DNA of 9,009 nucleotides from Candidatus Heimdallarchaeota archaeon (GCA_016839985.1 JAEOTG010000361.1:1-9009), one strand, 5' to 3'. Shown: positions 1-7,305, numbered from the stretch's first letter. Notes: a model not told the origin generated them from the sequence alone. Made by a program: numbers and translations.

Positions 1-1148
1 AGTATTACTACTAATCCAATTATTAGTAATGAGAAAACAATCACTTCTGTGTTGAATTTGCCAGCTATTAAAAGAAGACCTAATCTGTAACACCAATAAA
101 AGGGATTAATCATTAGAGCTGGAGAAACTCCTAAAGGATTCATAAGAACAATAAAGTAGAAGAACATTGCTAATCCTATAGATACTAGAGGACTCACTCT
201 TTCTGCTGCTTCTCGGTTTAGATTACAATCTATTACCATTGTTATTAAAGTTGCAATTAACAATGCCAAAACAACAAAAATAAAACTAACAATTATATCA
301 CCAGCACCAAGCTTGTTTAGATTTAATCCAAAAATATCGAATAAATCACCAGAACTTGTACCAGATAAAGAGGTTCCAACTAAAATTCCAAGAACATATG
401 ATAGAGTAGATCCTAAAGAAGCAACCAAACCTGTTATCACTTTAGATATAACAAGAAAGCTGTGAGTATGAGTATATGCAAGTAATATTTCCATTGTTCT
501 CATTCGTTTTTCTCTTGCAAATCCAATAATTGAATAAGAACTTGAATTCAATGCTATTAGTAAGAATATCATATAACTCAGGGGCATTGCAATAGAAGCT
601 GCTTTTGGTCCAAGTATTAGCTCTTCAGGTAGAGCTGCTGGTGGTAATGCAACACTATACACATTTGGAACTGTTCTATTAGCTAAGTAAATACTGACAA
701 CTTTTGTAGCGATGCTATTAATAGTTGCGAAGGTTGCTGATGTAAATGGTGATTGTGTAGCGTCAATTGAATAAATTACAGGGATTCCTGTATATGCTAG
801 CTCAGAGAAATTAGATGGTATGTATATACCAAGACTTCTTGTTTGTTGAACTTCAGTAAAGTTATCAGCTTCTTCTATAGTTATTGTCTCATCACCTTCA
901 AAGTAAGTAGAAACATTTCCTATCACAGATTCACCTATGTTAAAACCCGTATAGCCTACATCATCGCTATAAACTAACAAAACTACTGCTTGCTGAGAAC
1001 TAAATAATGAGGGAATTCCAAGGAGTATAAACATTAAGATAAAAGGACCGCCAAACACAAAAATCGCTACCCTCTTTCTAAACAACAAAGAAAGATCTTT
1101 CTTGAGTATTGTTTTAAATTGACTAAATGAGAATTTTTCATCTTTCAT
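1..1148 (-). CDS. ABC-2 type transporter permease, C-terminus cut by window edge
   Basis: Membrane subunit of an ABC exporter. Starting at the ATG at 1148, 382 residues are open to the left edge with no stop. A cytoplasmic N-terminus (KDLSLLFRKR, about 18-27) leads into a membrane helix at about 28-48. An extracytoplasmic domain of roughly 140 residues follows, then five or so helices (about 187-206, 236-258, 284-306, 318-336 and 366-382). The segment at 212-240 (REKRMRTMEILLAYTHSHSF) matches the cytoplasmic E-x-x-R-x-x-x-E-x-LL coupling element of NatB-like ABC-2 permeases. Family members are about 390-400 residues, so only the end is missing. The start is one base after the stop of the ATPase gene and has a strong GGAGG, so the two are translationally linked. 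The substrate cannot be told from sequence; export of ions, drugs or lipids are all possible. Confidence 0.88.
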   Translation of the reverse strand, partial: MKDEKFSFSQFKTILKKDLSLLFRKRVAIFVFGGPFILMFILLGIPSLFSSQQAVVLLVYSDDVGYTGFNIGESVIGNVSTYFEGDETITIEEADNFTEVQQTRSLGIYIPSNFSELAYTGIPVIYSIDATQSPFTSATFATINSIATKVVSIYLANRTVPNVYSVALPPAALPEELILGPKAASIAMPLSYMIFLLIALNSSSYSIIGFAREKRMRTMEILLAYTHTHSFLVISKVITGLVASLGSTLSYVLGILVGTSLSGTSSGDLFDIFGLNLNKLGAGDIIVSFIFVVLALLIATLITMVIDCNLNREAAERVSPLVSIGLAMFFYFIVLMNPLGVSPALMINPFYWCYRLGLLLIAGKFNTEVIVFSLLIIGLVVI

Positions 1149-1149
1149 T

Positions 1150-1926
1150 TTAAAAACCTCCAAAAGGATCACTGATGTTATTTGATAATGGTCCAAAAGC
1201 ATTGATTATTGCATCCTCAAACTCTTGGGTTTCTGGAGCATACTTCTCTATTATTTCCTCTTTTTTACCTTGAAAAATCAATTTACCTTTAACTAGAATT
1301 CCACAATATTCTGCTAATTCCTCCAAATCCGAAACAATATGAGAAGAAAGTAGAACTGTTTTACCTTCCTTTTCAACCAAATCTTTGATAATAGTTCTAA
1401 TATATTTTGCTCGAGCAATATCTAAACCAGATGTAGGCTCATCAGCGATTATAAAATCCTTATTCGTAATTACAGCCATTATGAAACATATTGCTCTTTG
1501 TTCTCCTCCTGAAAGCTTTGAAAAAGGTTTATTTAACAAATTTGATGTAATTTCTAATCTTCTGAAGTAATTCGAAAGTTTTTGACTCACTTCTTCGTAT
1601 TTGATGTTATTCAGATTGAGTATAAACTTAATATTCTTCATTGGAGTTAAATCATAGTAAGCAGCTGAAAACTGTGGGAGTATTCCGATTTTCCCTCTTA
1701 TTTCTTTTGGAGAAACAGAAACTTTAACACCATTAACTAAAACATCTCCAAAAGTAGGTTTTAGAAGTCCAAGTAGCATACGAATGAGTGTTGTTTTTCC
1801 AGCTCCATTAGGTCCTAGCAAAGCATATATTGTTCCTTTTTTTATCGAAAGATCTACTTTATCAACAGCTACTACATTTTGAAAATGTTTTGAAAGTTGA
1901 TTAGTTTCTACTAATATTTCCGACAT
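1150..1926 (-). CDS. ABC transporter ATP-binding protein
   Basis: ATPase subunit of the exporter whose permease follows one base downstream. All nucleotide-binding motifs are present in 258 residues: Walker A GPNGAGKTT (38-46), Q-loop glutamine at 85, signature LSGGEQ (138-143), Walker B FIIADE (158-163) with catalytic Glu163, D-loop SGLD (166-169) and switch His196. The signature has Glu where LSGGQ has Gln, a common variant. The C-terminal FEDAIINAF segment resembles the region after the ATPase core in CcmA/NatA/DrrA-type proteins. The gene begins 20 bp after the EamA stop with no evident TATA box or ribosome binding site in that gap, so it is probably co-transcribed with it. Function is ATP-driven export; the substrate is unknown. 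Confidence 0.95.
   Translation of the reverse strand: MSEILVETNQLSKHFQNVVAVDKVDLSIKKGTIYALLGPNGAGKTTLIRMLLGLLKPTFGDVLVNGVKVSVSPKEIRGKIGILPQFSAAYYDLTPMKNIKFILNLNNIKYEEVSQKLSNYFRRLEITSNLLNKPFSKLSGGEQRAICFIMAVITNKDFIIADEPTSGLDIARAKYIRTIIKDLVEKEGKTVLLSSHIVSDLEELAEYCGILVKGKLIFQGKKEEIIEKYAPETQEFEDAIINAFGPLSNNISDPFGGF
1157..1161 (-). promoter_or_regulatory. Shine-Dalgarno site for the ABC permease
   Basis: GGAGG on the minus strand lies 8 nt upstream of the permease ATG at 1148 and inside the last codons of the ATPase gene. It is the clearest ribosome binding site in the window. Most other genes lack one, as expected if the first gene of each transcript is leaderless and internal operon genes use Shine-Dalgarno sites. 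Confidence 0.75.
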
Positions 1927-1946
1927 TCTGTTTTAAAAATTACAGA

Positions 1947-2951
1947 TTAGTTCTTAAAGCTATTTTTATCATATTCATCTGATTCTTTTTGTATCTCTAA
2001 TCTTTCAAATTCTTTTTCAGAAAATACAATTGTAATTATTGCCGCTAGAAGAATGCAGAGCCCCCCTATGAGATACCAGATTGTAACAACTTCGTTCAAA
2101 AAAATGTAAGCAAACAAAATTGCTCCAATTGGTTCGGTTAGTAGCAAAATTGATGCTCTTGAAGATTCGATGTATCTTGTTGCAATCATTATAAGACCAT
2201 AGGGAATTAAACTTCCAAAAAATGCAAGCAAGAATCCAAGTCCTATAATCCCTAACTTCAAGATACTTTCAAACGAAAAAGCTACAAGGATCGAAGGAAG
2301 TGGTAAAAATGAAAAAATTATCAGAAAGGGAATGCCAGTTATTAAACTCCAAATAAGTACCCAAGCAATCGATACAGAAGGATTGATTTCTTTTGTATTT
2401 CTTGTCCCCCATCTATTAACTAAGATGTAAAATGCATAAAGGATTCCTAAAAGAAGTGCTAAGAGATCACCAATTATAGAAGTCAAGAAAGATTCCCAAT
2501 CCCAAGGTTCAGTAAGAACAATTATTCCAACAATAGCTATTACAACCGATGTTATTTTAGATTTAGTTACTTTTTCTTTGAGAAGAAACCATCCTACAAT
2601 TAACGTTACAATTGGATGAACTTGAATTAACAAAGCAGCTTCTCCTGCAGGAGTTCTCAATGCTATTGAAGATAAATATAGCACAATCATTATAGAAAAA
2701 ATTAATCCTTGAAGAATGTATGATTTTTGTGTAGAGAAAACCAAACTTTTCTTGAAGTTATCTTTGTTACTGATCCAAAACACAAATAAAATCACCAACC
2801 CTATGGAAGCTCCAAATACAAGTCTAAGAATAGATTGTTCTAAACTTGAGATTGCGTAATCACGAAGAGTAGCAGATAGTATTGGTAGAGAACCAAAAGA
2901 GAAACCACCTAGTAAAGCAGCTATATACCCTATAGTGATTCTCTTTTGCAT
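1947..2951 (-). CDS. EamA/DMT-superfamily transporter
   Basis: Predicted ten-helix transporter of about 334 residues with two EamA repeats. The first repeat ends in the LLKEKVTKSK...IVGIIVL pattern (about 123-149 from the ATG). The second ends in EPIGAILFAYIFLNE followed by two more helices, the usual EamA signature of a short acidic loop between helices 9 and 10. The family moves amino acids, nucleotide sugars or other metabolites across the cytoplasmic membrane; the substrate here is not predictable. The frame also has a TTG at 2960 three codons upstream, but ATG 2951 is preferred because an AT-rich TATA-like box at 2976-2985 lies about 29 bp upstream, the spacing expected for a leaderless mRNA. 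The charged C-terminal tail (about 30 residues) is cytoplasmic. It heads a possible three-gene transcript with the ABC pair, and diverges from the asparaginase gene. Confidence 0.9.
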   Translation of the reverse strand: MQKRITIGYIAALLGGFSFGSLPILSATLRDYAISSLEQSILRLVFGASIGLVILFVFWISNKDNFKKSLVFSTQKSYILQGLIFSIMIVLYLSSIALRTPAGEAALLIQVHPIVTLIVGWFLLKEKVTKSKITSVVIAIVGIIVLTEPWDWESFLTSIIGDLLALLLGILYAFYILVNRWGTRNTKEINPSVSIAWVLIWSLITGIPFLIIFSFLPLPSILVAFSFESILKLGIIGLGFLLAFFGSLIPYGLIMIATRYIESSRASILLLTEPIGAILFAYIFLNEVVTIWYLIGGLCILLAAIITIVFSEKEFERLEIQKESDEYDKNSFKN

Positions 2952-2973
2952 AGTATTCAAGCAAGAAAGTGGA

Positions 2974-2990
2974 GATATTTTTTAATAGTT
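2974..2990. promoter_or_regulatory. Shared TATA-like element of a divergent promoter pair
   Basis: The 58-bp gap between the EamA ATG (2951) and the asparaginase ATG (3010) contains one A/T-only core, ATATTTTTTAATA (2975-2987). It is centred about 29 bp from both start codons. On either strand it could serve as a TATA box for TBP, producing mRNAs that begin at or within a few bases of each ATG. No Shine-Dalgarno sequence precedes either start. It could be one symmetrical box or two overlapping ones. Confidence 0.55.
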
Positions 2991-3009
2991 ACTGTTATTT
3001 CTTCTATTA

Positions 3010-3984
3010 ATGACTGTAGAATACGCTATTTGTGGAACTAGAAATTCTATAATAGGCTTACCAACAGGTCTAAAGATTCTTACTGAAGGAGGAGCCGCAT
3101 TAGATGCTGTAGAGGAAAGTATTCGACTAATTGAAAACAATCCATATGACATCACTGTCGGTTTTAATGGTTTTCCTAATCTTATGGGAGTTGTTGAGCT
3201 TGATGCATCAATTATGGAAGGAAAAACAAGAAGGGCTGGCGCTGTAGCAGCAATGAGGAATTACCGCCATCCTATCTCAATTGCTAGAAAAGTTATGGAA
3301 ATCACTCCTCACGCGTTTCTGGTAGGAGATGGAGCTGAACGTTTTGCACGTGCTCTTGGGTATGAAGATGAAGAGATTATTGATGAACTTGGTATAAAAA
3401 ACTATTATAACATTATGGAAGGCAGAAACTTAGAAATGCCTCCTGAAGCTCAACAACTAGTAAGAGAGTTGTTTATGAGGTTTGATGATCATTTACAAGA
3501 AGTGATGTCAGATTATCCAGTTAAGGAATGGTATCAAAAACTTAGTTTTGAACAGCAAGGAACTACTAATGTAATATGTTTGGATCAGAATGGAGATTTA
3601 GCTGCTGGAGTATCGACATCAGGTTTAGCTATGAAATTCCCTGGAAGGGTAGGTGATTCACCAATTTTTGGAGCTGGAATCTATTGCACTGAAGAAGCAG
3701 GAGTTGCTTGTACAGGAAACGGAGAAATTGCTCTTCGATTATCAACAGCAAGAATGGTAGCTGATAGGATTGAAAGAAAACAGACTCCTGAAAGAGCTGC
3801 AGAATTAGGTATTCTTGAATTAAAGCAGATTAGAGATAAAGGAGTTTTACATATCTTAACAATGGATAACAAAGGAAGATGTGCTGGTGTTACAAATAAA
3901 TCTGGTTTATATCATTATTATGCAGATTCTTCAATGAAAGAACCTGAAAAAAGAGCAAGTCATTATATAAAAATATCAAAATAA
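3010..3984 (+). CDS. N4-(beta-N-acetylglucosaminyl)-L-asparaginase-like Ntn hydrolase
   Basis: A glycosylasparaginase/asparaginase-2 family N-terminal-nucleophile hydrolase of 324 residues. It would be made as a proenzyme that cleaves itself into alpha and beta subunits and hydrolyses the amide between Asn and GlcNAc, or a related beta-aspartyl or asparagine amide. Family landmarks run through the protein: the GGAALDAVEESI helix (27-39), NPYDITVGFNGFPN (44-57), ELDASIMEG (63-71), GAVAAMRNYRHPISIARKVMEITPH (77-101) and LVGDGAERFA (104-113). The self-cleavage site is predicted at Gly184-Thr185 with Thr185 as nucleophile, followed by STSG (202-205, second catalytic Thr203), GRVGDSP (212-218, substrate-binding Arg213 and Asp216) and CTGNGE (234-239). 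Human and Flavobacterium enzymes have HD before the nucleophile; here it is QG, closer to plant-type asparaginases. The substrate is therefore less certain than the fold. Confidence 0.9.
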   Translation: MTVEYAICGTRNSIIGLPTGLKILTEGGAALDAVEESIRLIENNPYDITVGFNGFPNLMGVVELDASIMEGKTRRAGAVAAMRNYRHPISIARKVMEITPHAFLVGDGAERFARALGYEDEEIIDELGIKNYYNIMEGRNLEMPPEAQQLVRELFMRFDDHLQEVMSDYPVKEWYQKLSFEQQGTTNVICLDQNGDLAAGVSTSGLAMKFPGRVGDSPIFGAGIYCTEEAGVACTGNGEIALRLSTARMVADRIERKQTPERAAELGILELKQIRDKGVLHILTMDNKGRCAGVTNKSGLYHYYADSSMKEPEKRASHYIKISK

Positions 3985-3998
3985 TTTAGGAACGAAAT

Positions 3999-4007
3999 AA
4001 AAAAAAA
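3999..4007 (-). terminator. Oligo-T terminator for the 568-residue membrane protein gene
   Basis: Nine consecutive T on the minus strand begin 14 nt beyond the TAA at 4022-4024. Archaeal RNA polymerase terminates at such T-runs without needing a hairpin. The run lies between two convergent genes, so it would also limit read-through into the asparaginase gene. Confidence 0.5.
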
Positions 4008-4021
4008 CTTATGATATTTCT

Positions 4022-5728
4022 TTAAGTGAAGAAGAATCTTACTATTATGTTAAATATAAACCACACAATGATTCCCGCATCTACTAGTGCAACTACTATG
4101 AAAGTTCCTATATTGAAAATTTTGTAATTTTGATCATTGAGTTTTGGGACAATAAATTGGTATATAAGTGGAATAATAGTCAGAACACCAATTATTGTTG
4201 CTTGCAGAAGTATTGTGGTTAATGGGATTATTTCGACAAATAATAAGCTACCAATTAAATTACCTATAACTGAACCACCAATAAGTACAAGTTCAAGAAT
4301 AAGAATTAATATCAGAACATTTCTGTGCATTATAAGATTATCTTGAGTACGGTTTTCATCTGCACTGGTTTTAATGTTTGATATGATTTGAATAGACAAT
4401 GGTATAACAATTAATACAGATATCCATGTAAATGCTAGAATTAGCACTTCATTTGAGGTAGTAAGAATTCCTCCAGTGATAACTCCTCCAATGAGATACA
4501 CAGCAACCACAAAAAGTATTACTGGTATTAGTATCCATTTTAATGTGCCGGTTGCAAATTCAGGTTTTCTAATTTCTGTAGGTGTGATTGTTTCATCTAT
4601 TTCAGGTTCAGATATGACTTCGATTTCGTGGCGTTCATACTTTAACATAGAATATTGATAAGCGACCATCAGTGCCCCAAAAATAACAATTCCATCATGA
4701 GGGAAAAAATTCCAAGGTAATATAAACACAAATGGAATAAAAGATGCAAATAACGCAATCCATATACCTTTAACTACTTTCTCATTGGGTTTCTTATCTA
4801 TGTTTTTTATTTTTTCTGTTTCCTTTCTTCTAAAAATTTGAGTAAATTCATTCCATCTTGTTTGAAATCCAAAAAATGCTCTTGAATGAATCCTTTTATC
4901 GTCAATGAATGATTCTTTTCGTTTGAATTCCATCTCTCTTGCTTCTTGAATTACCATTCTTTCTCTGACAGTTCTTTTTGATGTGAAAATAACCGCAGCT
5001 AGAATAAAAACAAGCATAAATGGATACATAATTCCCCAAGATATTAACATAGTATTGAAATGAAATCTTGGTTCAGATAAAAACGAGAAGAAATCGAGCA
5101 ATACTTCTAATCCCCATAAAACTGCTCCAGGAATAATAACAAGTATGACATTTCTACCACCCATTCTTGGTGAGTATTCAGGACCTTTTGAACTCCAGAA
5201 TTTCATGGTTAACAAAAATCCTATAATAACGAGTAAATAGAGAATCTGGTTTCCTATTATAAAACCATAATTATCTCGGGATCCAACTAGAAACAGACCA
5301 AAGAAAGAAGCGACAAGAATTACAATTTTTAGAATATTGAAAATTACTTTTCTGTATACAAATTGTTTTTCCTCCTTTGTGTTTGTATTAGGATCTTTGA
5401 ATCCTACTTCTTTTAATTTCACTTCAAAATCATTTTTAGCGGTATATACTTCAGGCATAATTTGCATCAAAAAATATAAAGTAATTATGATGATAAACAA
5501 TCTTGAACCAATAATTATCATCTGATATGTTGTTGTTAAAGCATCCTTTAGGGGATCACTTAGTAAGATTATTGCAGGTATTCCTGAAATGAGCGCGAGA
5601 ATAAACAATACTTTGAACCAACTTTTCATACCTGAAGATCTATTTAAAGCAACACCTAATGCTTCGTATCTTCTCCTTTGTCGTAAAACTGCTGGGGGAA
5701 TAGAATCATCTGAAGACATTTTAGACAC
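4022..5728 (-). CDS. Polytopic membrane protein of unknown function
   Basis: I do not recognise a family. The 568 residues contain about 12-13 hydrophobic helices, at roughly 38-58, 70-92, 127-149, 156-176, 193-213, 227-250, 319-338, 345-361, 397-420, 426-450, 469-492, 495-525 and 540-565. The N-terminus carries a basic RQRRRYEAL stretch (16-24). A strongly charged loop at 251-318 (KRTVRERM... RRKETEKIKN) separates a six-helix half from a seven-helix half, and acidic loops lie at 364-390 and 452-468. No transporter or enzyme signature is visible. The frame opens with GTG at 5728 and has ATG at 5719. A TTTATAAA box at 5749-5756 is centred about 24 bp from the GTG and 33 bp from the ATG, so a leaderless GTG start or an ATG with a short leader both fit. 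It has its own promoter and terminator, so it is probably transcribed alone. Confidence 0.85.
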   Translation of the reverse strand: MSKMSSDDSIPPAVLRQRRRYEALGVALNRSSGMKSWFKVLFILALISGIPAIILLSDPLKDALTTTYQMIIIGSRLFIIIITLYFLMQIMPEVYTAKNDFEVKLKEVGFKDPNTNTKEEKQFVYRKVIFNILKIVILVASFFGLFLVGSRDNYGFIIGNQILYLLVIIGFLLTMKFWSSKGPEYSPRMGGRNVILVIIPGAVLWGLEVLLDFFSFLSEPRFHFNTMLISWGIMYPFMLVFILAAVIFTSKRTVRERMVIQEAREMEFKRKESFIDDKRIHSRAFFGFQTRWNEFTQIFRRKETEKIKNIDKKPNEKVVKGIWIALFASFIPFVFILPWNFFPHDGIVIFGALMVAYQYSMLKYERHEIEVISEPEIDETITPTEIRKPEFATGTLKWILIPVILFVVAVYLIGGVITGGILTTSNEVLILAFTWISVLIVIPLSIQIISNIKTSADENRTQDNLIMHRNVLILILILELVLIGGSVIGNLIGSLLFVEIIPLTTILLQATIIGVLTIIPLIYQFIVPKLNDQNYKIFNIGTFIVVALVDAGIIVWFIFNIIVRFFFT

Positions 5729-5748
5729 TTGTTGTAATCCTATAAGAG

Positions 5749-5756
5749 TTTATAAA
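5749..5756 (-). promoter_or_regulatory. TATA box of the 568-residue membrane protein gene
   Basis: TTTATAAA, a close match to the archaeal TBP consensus, lies about 24 bp upstream of the GTG at 5728 and 33 bp upstream of the ATG at 5719. It follows the T-run of the creatininase-family gene by about 28 bp, so this gap holds a terminator and then a promoter on the same strand. Confidence 0.6.
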
Positions 5757-5783
5757 TTTTTACTACAAAAAGTGCAATCGAGT

Positions 5784-5796
5784 AAAAAAAAAAAAA
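5784..5796 (-). terminator. Oligo-T terminator for the creatininase-family gene
   Basis: Thirteen consecutive T on the minus strand (an A-run on the plus strand) lie about 20 nt beyond the stop at 5817-5819. It is the longest homopolymer in the window and a strong candidate for archaeal factor-independent termination. It separates this gene from the downstream 568-residue membrane protein gene. Confidence 0.6.
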
Positions 5797-5816
5797 GAAA
5801 AATGATTGAAAAATCA

Positions 5817-6563
5817 TTATTCCTTATACTCTGAAACCTCTTTAATAGATTCTACAAGTTTAGATATTGTTGTTTCTAATACTTCTTCTCCTTTTTCTAG
5901 TGAAAAACCTTCTAGAGGTCCTGCTATACCTGTTTTTGTAAACTGAGCTGTTCTAGATGTAAGATGTAATCCACCAACTTCTCTCCCCCATTTTTTAGCA
6001 GATGTTAATCCTTCAAATCTTTCTTGTATAACTAAATCTGGACGAACAGCCCAAACTACAGAAGTTTCCATTGTAGCTGCATGAATTCCTTCAGGGAAAC
6101 CAAATACAGATTCAATTAATTCTTCATCTTTCCACCATTCAAATAGAAAACAGAGCATATTGTGAATGTCATTGTATTCAGTAATTGCATTAGTTAACGG
6201 ATTAGTATTACCACCATGACCATTAACAATAATAATTTTTCTAAATCCATGAATATGTAAAGAGTGGATTACTTCCTTAACCATTTTTTCGAATGTTTGA
6301 TGTGAAAGATAAAGAGTTCCTGGAAAATCTCTATGATGAGAAGCTACTCCTATAGGTAAAGTGGGTAAACAAAAAACAAACGGCAATTTTTCAGCAGTTT
6401 TTCTTGCTATATATTCAGCTATTAGAAAATCTGTCCCAAGTGGATTCTGAGGACCATGCTGTTCAGTACTTCCAACAGGGAGTAAAAACACAGTGCTTTC
6501 TTTATCTAAAGCTTTGATATCAGTCCATGATATCTCATGAAGTAAGAATTTTTCAGAATTCAT
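5817..6563 (-). CDS. Creatininase/ArfB-family metal-dependent amidohydrolase
   Basis: A 248-residue member of the creatininase fold family, which hydrolyses cyclic or linear amides at a bimetal site. From the ATG at 6563 the metal ligands of Pseudomonas creatininase are recognisable: Glu34 and His36 in STEQHGPQ (32-39), Asp45 in GTD, and His116 in NGHGGN (114-119). The HAATMETS motif (161-168) follows. Creatininase itself has a second acidic ligand in GHYEN; here that place is Gly118, as in archaeal ArfB-like and MftE-like relatives, so creatininase activity is unlikely. ArfB, a formamide hydrolase of archaeal riboflavin and F420 synthesis, is a plausible relative, but other amides cannot be excluded. 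The frame extends upstream to a TTG at 6647 with an atypical Phe/Ile-rich N-terminus. ATG 6563 is chosen because the core family begins there and TATATAA lies about 24 bp upstream. Confidence 0.88.
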   Translation of the reverse strand: MNSEKFLLHEISWTDIKALDKESTVFLLPVGSTEQHGPQNPLGTDFLIAEYIARKTAEKLPFVFCLPTLPIGVASHHRDFPGTLYLSHQTFEKMVKEVIHSLHIHGFRKIIIVNGHGGNTNPLTNAITEYNDIHNMLCFLFEWWKDEELIESVFGFPEGIHAATMETSVVWAVRPDLVIQERFEGLTSAKKWGREVGGLHLTSRTAQFTKTGIAGPLEGFSLEKGEEVLETTISKLVESIKEVSEYKE

Positions 6564-6582
6564 ATTGAAAGGAAAAAAAATA

Positions 6583-6592
6583 ATTATATAAC
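6583..6592 (-). promoter_or_regulatory. TATA box of the creatininase-family gene
   Basis: GTTATATAAT on the minus strand is centred about 24-25 bp from the ATG at 6563, so transcription should begin at or next to the start codon. This supports 6563 over the upstream alternatives (6638 and 6647) because the box lies inside the longer frame. Confidence 0.6.
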
Positions 6593-6652
6593 ATTTGCTA
6601 AAAAAAGAAAAATGAAAAGGAGTTCTTTTTATATTCATGTTATTCAAGGTGC

Positions 6653-6667
6653 AAAAGATATATATCT
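6653..6667 (+). promoter_or_regulatory. BRE/TATA promoter of the small secreted protein gene
   Basis: An AAA-rich BRE-like stretch runs into AGATATATATCT, a perfect 12-bp palindrome at 6656-6667 centred about 31 bp upstream of the ATG at 6693. It predicts a leaderless or very short-leader mRNA and argues against the longer frame that opens at 6612, upstream of this box. Confidence 0.6.
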
Positions 6668-6692
6668 AAACATAATTATTGTTCCCAATCAG

Positions 6693-7271
6693 ATGAACTC
6701 CAAGAAACTAATACTCCTCCTTCTATATATCTTTCTTATATTTTCTAACATTTCATCACATGGTAGTGCGAAAACAAGTTCTTTGACTCTGACTGAATAT
6801 AGTTCACCATCAAATGACAGTTTTAGTTTTGAAGTTAAAGCTAACATTTCTTCCACAAATCTTGAAACAGGAGAACATACTGTATATGTCTATATTAAAA
6901 TTAAAAATCAAGCTGAAAGAGTAAATCTTGCTTCTAGAGGTCCTTTTCTTACAAAAATTAGGATATACAATAGTAACAAAGATCACTATTACTTCACAAA
7001 GGTTATTGGTACCATGTTTGGTTTCTATTATCCTATTAGCTTTAACTATGACCAAAGTTGGGGGAAAGTTTCTCTCAATATTGAATTATTTTGGACAGAA
7101 CTCTATTATACAAGACCATATGAGATAAATTGTGAAACCTATCCTAGATCTTTATTCACTTTGAGAACTAGTTCTTACTTCCCAATTTATGTATACGTTA
7201 TAGCAGGATTAGCTATAATGGGTGCTATTGGATCATTTTTCTTTTTCAGAAGAAGAAAAAGAAAGAATTAA
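6693..7271 (+). CDS. Small secreted protein with C-terminal membrane anchor, unknown function
   Basis: A 192-residue type I membrane protein with no recognised family. A signal peptide is clear: MNSKKL, a hydrophobic core LILLLLYIFLIF (6-17), then a small-residue stretch SNISSHGSA (18-26). The exported part (about 27-162) is rich in Thr, Ser, Tyr and Phe, with alternating patterns such as HTVYVYIKI (62-70) and FLTKIRIYN (85-93) typical of beta-sandwich domains, plus Asn-x-Ser/Thr sequons at 19, 41 and 51. A membrane helix at about 163-185 ends in the basic stop-transfer tail RRRKRKN. It would therefore face outward, anchored at its C-terminus. The frame opens at 6612, but the start at 6693 is chosen because it begins the signal peptide and has a TATA box at the right distance. 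It is divergent from the creatininase-family gene across 129 bp. Confidence 0.8.
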   Translation: MNSKKLILLLLYIFLIFSNISSHGSAKTSSLTLTEYSSPSNDSFSFEVKANISSTNLETGEHTVYVYIKIKNQAERVNLASRGPFLTKIRIYNSNKDHYYFTKVIGTMFGFYYPISFNYDQSWGKVSLNIELFWTELYYTRPYEINCETYPRSLFTLRTSSYFPIYVYVIAGLAIMGAIGSFFFFRRRKRKN

Positions 7272-7298
7272 TACTACAATGTTTGCAAGAATATAACT

Positions 7299-7305
7299 AA
7301 AAAAA
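7299..7305 (-). terminator. Oligo-T terminator for the alpha/beta hydrolase gene
   Basis: Seven T on the minus strand start 30 nt past the stop at 7336-7338, in a 64-bp gap between two convergent genes. The four T at 7306-7309 on the plus strand are a weaker candidate for the opposite gene. Confidence 0.35.

Noticed and set aside
3681..3872. Minus-strand frame antisense to the asparaginase
   Set aside because: It lies entirely within the catalytic core coding region of a clearly conserved enzyme and has no promoter or family match.
5589..5834. Plus-strand open frame across the start of the 568-residue membrane protein gene
   Set aside because: It lies antisense to a real coding region and crosses the TATA box and A-run; the translation is not protein-like.
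6810..7055. Minus-strand frame antisense to the small secreted protein
   Set aside because: It is a shadow of the opposite gene, which has a signal peptide, membrane anchor and promoter; this frame has none of these.
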